A DNA stretch of 20,152 nt, taken from contig JAJDVB010000053.1 of NCBI GenBank assembly GCA_022826345.1, positions 1 through 20,152 of the forward strand, given 5' to 3'. Shown in pieces: positions 1 to 7,500 of the stretch. The translations under genes and the position numbers were made by a program. How positions within the stretch are numbered: the stretch's first letter is position 1; the number at the start of each line of letters is the position of its first letter. The notes below the pieces were generated by a model. It did not search any database and was not told the origin of the DNA. It saw only the letters and a list, made by a program, of their open reading frames with translations. This stretch comes from Alphaproteobacteria bacterium (GTDB lineage: Bacteria; Pseudomonadota; Alphaproteobacteria; UBA828).

Positions 1-33
1 TTCCGGCCAGATTATCGGCGTTGCCGCACTCAT
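1..33 (-). CDS. Possible 5' end of a gene leaving the left edge
   Basis: On the - strand a strong Shine-Dalgarno GGAGG (bases 40-44) precedes three ATG codons in a row. The third (31-33) is spaced 6 nt from GGAGG, and reading from there gives MSAATPIIWPE before the window ends. The product cannot be recognised from 11 residues. If real, the gene is divergent from the acyl carrier protein gene and could belong to the polyketide locus. It competes with a + strand reading of the same bases, and only one is likely to be right. The ribosome binding site favours this reading; codon third positions favour the other. Confidence 0.33.
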   Translation of the reverse strand, partial: MSAATPIIWPE

Positions 34-52
34 CATCATCCTCCGACGGTGA
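1..52 (+). CDS. Alternative: 3' end of a gene entering from the left, membrane-like tail
   Basis: In the frame starting at base 2 the sequence reads SGQIIGVAALIIILRR and then stops at TGA (50-52). A hydrophobic run ending in two arginines is what the last transmembrane helix of a membrane protein often looks like, and third positions are GC-rich as in the other genes here. Sixteen residues are too few to name a family. This reading excludes the - strand start at 33. Confidence 0.27.
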   Translation, partial: SGQIIGVAALIIILRR

Positions 53-102
53 GACTCGATCACCACAGTCTATGGAGGTTGTCCCGTCCATCACCACAAC
101 AT

Positions 103-142
103 ATTGAGATAATGAGTCAATTTGGAGCGCGTTTGGTATGAT
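103..142 (+). promoter_or_regulatory. Candidate promoter with inverted repeat, upstream of the ACP gene
   Basis: TGGTATGAT at 134-142 matches an extended -10 element (TGnTATAAT with one mismatch), which would put the transcript start near 149, about 117 nt before the ACP start. Just upstream is the dyad ATTGA-N9-TCAAT (103-121), which would cover about -46 to -28 and could bind a regulator. No good -35 hexamer is seen at the right distance. The rest of 53-265 shows only a small GC hairpin (216-229) before the ribosome binding site. Confidence 0.33.
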
Positions 143-250
143 ATAGTCTGGTCGGTGTGCTGCGCCTCTTGCCCCCAGCGGCGGCGTCAGCGTGATCGGT
201 CTTGGATATGCCAAAGCCCCGTGTGGGGCCTTACTTCAACCCTTAGAGAC

Positions 251-265
251 AGGGAGACCATACGC
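251..265 (+). promoter_or_regulatory. Ribosome binding site that sets the ACP start
   Basis: AGGGAG at 251-256 lies 9 nt before the ATG at 266. The same frame is open back to an ATG at 122, but that extension is rich in Arg, Cys and Trp and matches nothing in the carrier-protein fold. The start at 266 is therefore chosen. Confidence 0.65.
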
Positions 266-496
266 ATGTCGTCGACAGAAGCTCGCCTGAGGACGCTCAT
301 CAGCGAAAACCTGGACCTGGATCACGATCCGGATTTCGACCGAGCGTTCAGTGATGCCGGAGTCTCTTCAGTGGAAGCGGTCGCGTTCTTCAAGATGGTC
401 AACCAGGAGTTCAAGTTGAACATGGTCGCGGAGGACTGCCTGCAGTTCAACACGTTGCGGGAGCTCGTGACCTTTATCGATGCGCGCGCCGGGTGA
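266..496 (+). CDS. Discrete acyl carrier protein
   Basis: A 76-residue acyl carrier protein, expected to carry acyl intermediates on a 4'-phosphopantetheine arm in the cytoplasm. The length and the pattern of a short acidic helix 1, the modification site and a C-terminal FNTLRELVTFI helix fit the PP-binding family. The modification site reads GVSSVEAV rather than the usual G(x)DSL(x)(x)VE. Ser35 is in the serine position, but the preceding Asp is replaced by Ser34 and the following Leu by Val. It is the first gene of a + strand pair with the alpha/beta hydrolase, next to a polyketide synthase whose last module has no carrier domain. It may be the carrier for that module or the donor of the starter acyl group; both are inference. 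The fatty-acid-synthesis AcpP is unlikely given the sequence and the neighbours. Confidence 0.85.
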   Translation: MSSTEARLRTLISENLDLDHDPDFDRAFSDAGVSSVEAVAFFKMVNQEFKLNMVAEDCLQFNTLRELVTFIDARAG

Positions 497-522
497 TGGT
501 TTCCGGCGCTACGTGAGCACGA

Positions 523-552
523 CCGGCCGCCTCCGAACTCGGGGGCGGTCGG
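523..552 (+). terminator. Strong GC hairpin after the ACP gene
   Basis: Bases 523-534 pair with 541-552 over 12 bp (two of them G-U), and one more G-C pair closes a 4-nt loop. The hairpin starts 27 nt after the ACP stop codon. No T-tract follows, so it is a poor classical intrinsic terminator. It may be an RNA-stabilising 3' hairpin or a partial terminator lowering expression of the hydrolase gene. A 10-bp palindrome CCGATATCGG follows at 558-567. The remaining bases to 637 show no clear promoter. Confidence 0.4.
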
Positions 553-637
553 CGATTCCGATATCGGGCCCGCGGCGATCGCGCCAACGTTGCGTCTCAT
601 TTAGTGCGCGCGTTGGGAAGAAACCGGGCCCTCTGCC

Positions 638-1537
638 ATGACGGCTGACATCGTGTGGGAAATACCCGCCCCCATTTCGACGTTCGACGTCCGTCTCGAT
701 GCCAACACCGTCACGACCGTGCGGCGACACGGCAATCCGTCCGGCCCCAGGGTCATCTTGAACCACGGCAGCGGTCTCGCCGCCGATCTCTATTACCCGT
801 TCTGGTCTCTGCTCGCGGACGACTACGACCTGATGGTCTACGACCTCAGGAACCACGGTTGGAACAGCGTCGGTACCCAGACTGATCACAATATTCCGAC
901 ACTGATTAGCGACCACGACATCATCCTCGAGTCCATCGACCGCAAATATGGAAGCAAGCCGACCGTCGGCATTTATCACTCCCTTGCTACCCTCATCACG
1001 CTGCTCTCGTTCAGCAGGCTCTATTCAGGTTTGATTCTGTTCGATCCGCCGCTGACCAAGCCCGGCGCGAGCCAGACAGAGCTTCATGATGCTGCGGAGC
1101 GCGCGGCAAGATTAATCCGGCGGCGGGGGCATAGCTTCAAGAGGCGGGAGGATTTTATCGAGCTCTTGGGGATATTTCCCACGTTCAAGCGCGCCGTTCC
1201 CGGCGTGCACGATCTGATGGCCCGGACCACGCTTCGGCAATCTGCGGACGGCGAGGCTTACGAACTTCGCTGTCCCCGCGAATACGAGGCGCAGCTCATG
1301 GACTACGCCCGAAGCTTCTTCCCGCTGCTGGACCTCGATCTGGTCGCTTGCCCGACGAAAATCATTGGCGCCGATCCCACCTTGCCGCATGCGTATCTGC
1401 CGACGCTCGATCAGCGAATCGTCTCGGCCATGGACTACGATTTCATTCCCGAGGCGACGCACTTTCTTCAGTTGGAAAAGCCCAGGGAGTGCGCCGCCGT
1501 GACCCGAGAGTTCCTGGAGCGGCAGGGCCTCGCTTAG
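638..1537 (+). CDS. Alpha/beta hydrolase, candidate trans-acting thioesterase/acyl hydrolase
   Basis: A 299-residue alpha/beta-hydrolase-fold protein, probably a cytoplasmic esterase or thioesterase. Visible elements are the oxyanion-hole strand LNHGSG (41-46), the nucleophile elbow YHSLA with Ser115, an acid candidate Asp246 in IIGADPT, and His275 in EATHFLQLE. The elbow is G-x-Y-H-S-L-A: the last Gly of the usual GxSxG is Ala, a tolerated variant. A helical cap lies around 140-225. The gene is downstream of the ACP on the same strand and ends 5 bp from the end of the convergent PKS gene. The PKS has no thioesterase or reductase release domain, so a release or editing role is plausible but inferred. 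The only SD-like stretch (GGGAAG, 615-620) is 17 nt from the ATG, so the start is less certain. Several AT-rich codons set it slightly apart from the PKS. Confidence 0.8.
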   Translation: MTADIVWEIPAPISTFDVRLDANTVTTVRRHGNPSGPRVILNHGSGLAADLYYPFWSLLADDYDLMVYDLRNHGWNSVGTQTDHNIPTLISDHDIILESIDRKYGSKPTVGIYHSLATLITLLSFSRLYSGLILFDPPLTKPGASQTELHDAAERAARLIRRRGHSFKRREDFIELLGIFPTFKRAVPGVHDLMARTTLRQSADGEAYELRCPREYEAQLMDYARSFFPLLDLDLVACPTKIIGADPTLPHAYLPTLDQRIVSAMDYDFIPEATHFLQLEKPRECAAVTREFLERQGLA

Positions 1538-1542
1538 CCGGC

Positions 1543-4500
1543 TCAATCCGACGCGGCGGTTTGTCCCCCCGGCTTCGGCAGCCAGAAGCGTCGGCGCTGG
1601 AACGGATAGCCGGGTAGCGAGATGCGCCGCCGGGTCTCGCCCGCGAAGAGCCCCGCGAAGGACACGCCGAGCCCCGCCTCGTAGGCGCGGGCGACCGCCT
1701 CCACGAAGTCGCCGTCAGCATGTCCCGCCGCCTCCTCTTCGCCTCCCGACGACTGCCGCAGGCTCGACAATAGCGTCGGCGCCGCTTCGTTTTCCGCCGC
1801 CTTTGGCCACGCCTCTGCCAACAGCGGCGCCAGCACGGCGTCCTGCCCGATCTCGATGACGACGTCCACGCCGAGGGCGGCCAGGGTCTCGGCACAGCCG
1901 CTGAGCGACTCCGGATCGTCCGCCACCTGGCGGCGCCAGTACGCGCCGTCCAGAATTTGATCCGGATCCATCACACGGCCGGTGAGGCTGCTCACCAGGG
2001 CGACCGACGGCGCGGCGATTGCGACGCCGTCCAGCGCCGCCTCCGGACCGCTCCCCGCCGCCGCGAGCCGCAAGCCGTCCTCCAGACCGAACACGCCGGC
2101 AGCCTGCGCCGCTGCGATCTCGCCTGCGCCAAGGCCCGCCACCACGCTCGGCCGGATGCCGACGCTCGCCCACAGCGCCGTGAGCGCGCATGCCAGCGCA
2201 TAGGTCGCGGGCCGCGCCCAGGCGGGGTCGCTCAGCCCCCCTTCGGCGCCGGGACCGCCGAACATTGCGTCGAGTAGCGAGGCCCCGCGATCCTCCCCGA
2301 GCGCCGCGTCGCACCGGTTGAGCACGGCGCGCACCACCGGCTCGCGCGCGTAGAGCGCCCCGCCCATGCTGACCCACTGGTCGGTCTCGCCGGTGTAGAC
2401 GAACGCCACCTTCGTCGCAGTCCTCGGCCCAGTCTCCGCGTCCGCGTGCGCCTGCGCGGTGAGGCTCTGTCGCAGCGATGCCGCGTCCTGGAACACCACG
2501 CCCGCGCGATGGCCGGAGTGGCTGCGGCCGACGGCGGCCGTCCACGCCATGTCCGAGAGCAGGGTGTCGGATGCGGCGCCTTCGGCCGCCAACGCGTCGG
2601 CCTCCGCGTCGAGCCATGTGAGATATCGCCCCGCCAGCGCCTGGAGCGCCTCGTCGGACTTGGCCGAGAGCGGCAGCAACCGCGTATCGCGCGCGGAGAA
2701 GGCTTCCTCGGACGGCGGCAGACTCGCGACCGGCTCCGGCAGGGTCGCCGCGACGCGCTGCGCTGCACCCGCATGGGAGTTTTCGCCTTCGGCCCCGGCC
2801 GAGGCGCCGTTCGCTGACCCGTACCCCTCCAGCACGACGTGCGCGTTCACGCCCGAAATTCCGAAGGCGCTGACCCCGGCGCGCGGCGGCCGATCAGCCT
2901 CCTGCGGCCACTCCGCCGTCTCCGTCATCACCCGTACCGGCAGCGTCTCCCATTCGACGAGCGTGCTCGGATTATCGAAGTGGAGGTGCCGCGGGATCAC
3001 CCCCTGCTTGATCGCCAGCACAGCCTTGATCAGGCCTGCGATCCCAGCCGCCGATTCCAGATGGCCGATGTTGGTCTTGACCGAGCCCATCAGGAGCGGT
3101 CGGTCGGCCGCGCGCCCCTGGCCGTAGACCGCGGCTGCCGACTGCACCTCGATAGGATCGCCGAACGCGGAGCCTGCGCCGTGGGCTTCCAGGTAGTCGA
3201 CCTCCGCCGGCGCCACACCGGCCTGCGCGAGCGCCCGCTCGATCAATCGCTCCTGCGCCGGGCCGTTGGGCACCGTCGCACCGGCGGTCGCGCCGTTCTG
3301 ATTGAAGGCCGAGCCGCGGATCACCGCCCAGATGCGGTCGCCGTCGGCCTCCGCCTCGGCGAGCCGCTTGAGGACGACCATCCCACAGCCCTCGCCCCGC
3401 ACGAAGCCGTCTGCCGAGGCATCGAAGCTCTTGCATCGGCCCTCCGGCGAAAGCAGCTGCAGATCCGCCATCTCCCTGGTGATGCCGGCCGAGAGCACGG
3501 CGTTCGCGCCGCCGACCAGGGCCAGGTCCACCTCGCCGAGCCGCAAGCCCGTGACCGCCTGATGCACCGCGATCAGAGACGAGGCGCAGTTGAGCTCCAC
3601 CGGCATGGTCGGCCCTTCGAATCCGAATTGATAGGCGACGCGGCCCACGGCCATGCTCGCGGCGGTGCTCAGGTAGCCGATGCCGTAGTCGCCGCTCCTC
3701 ATCAGGTCCCGGTATTCGCTGGAGGCTACGCCGGCATAGACTCCGGTGCGGCTGCCCCGCAGCCCGTCGGGATCGATCCCCGCGTCCTCCAGCGCCTGCC
3801 AGGTCGTCTCCAGCAGCATCCGCTGTTGCGGGTCCATCAGCCGCGCTTCGATGGGCGAGATGCGGAAGAATTTGGCATCGAATTCGTCGATCCCGGCCAC
3901 GAAGCCGGCGCGGCGATAGGCGCCGTACCGGGCAGGCAGGTTCTCGACGAAGTCCTGCCACGGTTCCGGCTCCCGGCGCTCGTCCGTCACCGCATCGGCA
4001 CCGGCTTCGAGCTGTTGCCAGAAAGCCGGCAGGTCGGGTGCGCCGGGGAAGCGACACGCCATGCCCACGATGGCGATGGCGTCTGCGCTGCCCCCGTCGT
4101 CGCGCCGGACCGCCGGGCTGGGCGCCGTATCGGGCTGCGTCGCGGGCGCGGCATCTTCGCCGGCAACCTCGGCGAGCTCTCCCGCCAGATGGGCGGCGAG
4201 CGCGGCGATGTCGGGATAGTCGAACACCACGGTGTTCGAGGCCGTGTAGGCGCCAGCGAAGGCGCGGTTCAGCCGGTTGCGCAGCTCCACCGCCATCAGG
4301 GAGTCCATGCCAAGATCGAAGAAGCCCACGGTGGGCGCCGGCGAGGTCGGCAGCCGCAGCACCGCCTTGACCTCCGACTGGAGGAACGACGCGAGCACCT
4401 CCTCGCGCGTCGCCGCAGGCGCCTGACGTAGCTGGGAGAGCAGGTCTTCGGCCGAGGCCGCATCGTCGTCCTCGTCCGCGCCGTCGGACAGCACGTCCTC

Positions 4501-7500
4501 CAGCAGAGGCGGCTGGGTTTCGAGAGACTCGCCGAAAGCCACCCAGTCGCGTGCCAGCACCACGCTGGTGGTAGCGTCTTCCCGCACCAGCCGATCGAAG
4601 GCCCGGAGACCCTGCTGCGGGGTGATCCACTCGATCCCGCCCGACGCGGAGCGCCGGGTCATTCGCTCGCGCTGCTCTTCGGCCTCACCGATCTCCGACC
4701 ACGCGCCCCAGGCGATGGCCTGGCCGGGGAGCCCCAACGCGCGCCGATGGGCGGCGAGCTGGTCGAGGAAGGCGTTGGCCGCCGCGTGGTTGGCCTGACC
4801 CGGATTGCCCAGCACGCCGGCGACGCTGGAGAAGAGGACGAACATGTCGAGGTCGCGCTGCGCGGTCGCCCGGTGCAGGTGCCAGGCCCCCAACATCTTG
4901 GGCCAGAGCACCGTCTCGAAGGTCTCCCACGTCTGGTTGCCGATGGTGGCGTCCGCCAGCACGCCGACACTGTGGATGACGCCTGCGAGCGGCGGCAGCT
5001 CCGCGTCCATCCGCGCCAGCATGGCGTCGAGCGCGGCGGCGTCCGTCACGTCCGCGAGCTCCACCTGCACGGCGGCCCCCTGCTGGCGCAGCGCCTCGAT
5101 CGCCTCGGCGACCTCCGGGTCAGGCGGCCGGCGACCGTTGAGCACGATGGCGCCGGCCCCGCGATCCGCGAGCCAGCCGGCCACCGCAATGCCGATGCCG
5201 CCGAGTCCGCCGGTCACAAGATAGCTCCGGTCCTCGCGCAGCCGACCCCTGGCAAGCGGCGAGTTGGTGAAGACGATCTTGCCGATGTGACGCGCACCCT
5301 GCATGCACTTCATCGCGCGCCCCGCCTCGGCCACGGGCCAGCGGGCGTGGATGAGCGGTGTCAGTTCGCCGGCCTTTAGCCGCGCCATCACCCCGCGCAG
5401 GATGTCTCCGGCCTTTGCAGGCTCTTCCTCCTTGAGAACGTCGATCATGAGGATGGCGTAAGCAACGTCGGGCCGGGCCGCCGCCATCTCCTCCTCGCTC
5501 AAGATGTCCACCCGGCCCATTTCCACGAAGCGGCCACCCTGCGCGAGGCACGAGAGGCTCGCCTCGATGTAGCCCTCGCCGGTCAGGCTGTTCAGAACCA
5601 TGTCGACCCCGGCACCGCCCGTGGCTTCGAGGATGTCGGCGCCGAACGCGGTCGTGCGGCTGTCGAACACGTGCGCCACGCCGAGCGCGCGCAGGTAGTC
5701 CCGCTTGCGCGCGCTTGCCGTGGCGAACACCTCCGCACCAGCGGCCTGGGCCAGCTGGATCGCCGCCAGCCCCACGCCGCCCGCGCCGGCATGAGTCAGC
5801 ACCCGGTCCCCGGCGTTCAACCCCGAAAGCTCGAACGAGAGCGCCGCCGAGACGAAGGCCGTCGGAATGGTCGCGAGCTCGGTGACCGAGAACCCCGGCG
5901 GCGCGGGCACGATCATCTTTTCCAGGGTCACCGTCTCCGAGCCGTAATTCTTGAACGTCATTCCGACGACGCGGTCGCCCACGGCGACGCTGGAGACGCC
6001 GTCTCCCACCTCCAGTACCCGGCCGCAGAATTCACCGCCCATGAAGTCATCGACGAGGCCGATGGCAATGAACACGTCGCGGAAGTTGAGGCCGAAGGCC
6101 TCGATCGCGGCACGGACCTCGCCGGGCTCAAGTGGCTGCTGCGGCTCCGGCACCACCTGAATGGCGTCGAGGGAGCCGCCGGCGTCGGGCTCCAACATCC
6201 AGCCGGGCTCCTCCGGCAGGGCCAGCCGATCCGTGACCGCCGCGGCGCGGACCAGCCGGGCACCTTGGCGGCGGCCGAAGCGGTGGGCGATGTGGGTCTC
6301 GGCATCGGGATAGAGAAGCTCGTTCACGAGGTCGTTTGGAGACGCCGCATCGGCGGGGTCGAGGTCGAGCATCCTCGGCCGCAGCTGGGGTGCCTCCCGC
6401 GCCGCCACCTTGCCCAGCCCCCAGAGCGTGGCGCCGGCCAGCTCGCCGCCCCGCTCGCGCTCCAGCACCTGGGCCCCGCGCGTGACGAACCAAAGCCCCT
6501 TCGACGGGGCGAGGTCGCTGTCTGCGAGCGCCTGAGTCAGGGCCAGCGCGCTCGCCGCCGCGTGGCGCGCATCCGCCGCCATCTCGTCCGTGGTCGCCTG
6601 AGCGCCGTGGCCGTCCATCCCGGCGAGATGCACGATGCCCGCGAGCGGCGGCTCCGCAGGCAGGTCGTCCAGCAGGGATTTCCATGAGTCGCGCTGCCCT
6701 GCATCCACGAACGCCCCGGTCACGCCGGCCCCGTCCGCCGCCGATGGCCCGCCAGTGGGTGCCTCGGCACCGGCCAGCACGACCGTCTGGTTGTGCGCCG
6801 CGAGTTCCGAGGCGAGTTCGGCCGCGAGGCCTCCCCGGTCGGCAGCCAGCACCCAGACGCCGGCGGCCTCGCTCAACTCCGCCGGTCCCTGCGCCACGAT
6901 CACGCCCCGGTCCGGGTTGGCGTTAGGGTCGGACTCATCGAACCCCAGGATGGCGATGTCGTCGAAACCGGCATCGCCGAGGGCCTGACGCCACACGGCC
7001 GGGGTGGCGAGCGCATGGTGCGGGCGGTAGTCGTCGGCGAAGCGCCACCAGCCGTCCAGTTGCCCGAAGGTCAGGTCCAGCCAGCCCTGGCTGCGCAAAT
7101 TCTCCAGCGCCACCAGCTGGCCCGACGGCGCGAGGAGCGCTAGGCAATGCGCCAGCGTGTCGTTGAGGTAGCGCGTCGCGTGCAGCACGTTGGACGCGAT
7201 CACCAGGTCGTAGCCGTGGGCGTCGAAGCCCTGCTCCACCGGGTCCTTCTCGATATCCAGCACCCGGTAATCGATCGAGGCCTCGGCGCCGCCGAAGCGC
7301 GATTCCGCCTCCGAGAAGAAGCCGGCGGAGATGTCCGTGTAGACGTAGTCGTAGCCCCCGTCGGGAAGCTCGGGCAGGACCGAGGCTGTCGCCGACCCGG
7401 TGCCGGCGCCGACCTCGATCACCCTGAGCCGGCGCCCGGCCGGCAAGTCGGCCAGGAGCGCCGCGATGGCATCCGCCAGTAGCCGGTTCGCCGCGCGCGC

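Noticed and set aside
104..120. TTGA-N9-TCAA as an FNR/Crp-type box
   Set aside because: FNR-type sites have TTGAT-N4-ATCAA; the spacing here is too long.
216..229. GCCCC-GTGT-GGGGC hairpin in the ACP leader as an attenuator or terminator
   Set aside because: Only five base pairs and no T-tract or alternative stem or leader peptide; too little to support.
122..265. Upstream extension of the ACP frame to an ATG at 122
   Set aside because: The 48 extra residues are Arg/Cys/Trp-rich and do not fit the carrier fold; a good ribosome binding site precedes the ATG at 266.
2101..2200. Frameshift as the explanation for the missing part of AT2
   Set aside because: The frame is open and matches AT1 in sequence on both sides of the gap without change of frame, so this is a deletion, not a shift.
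2839..4431. Long + strand open frame of 530 codons opposite the PKS
   Set aside because: It lies wholly antisense to KS2-ACP-KR coding sequence, is rich in Arg/His/Gly, and shows no domain pattern; typical antisense frame in GC-rich DNA.
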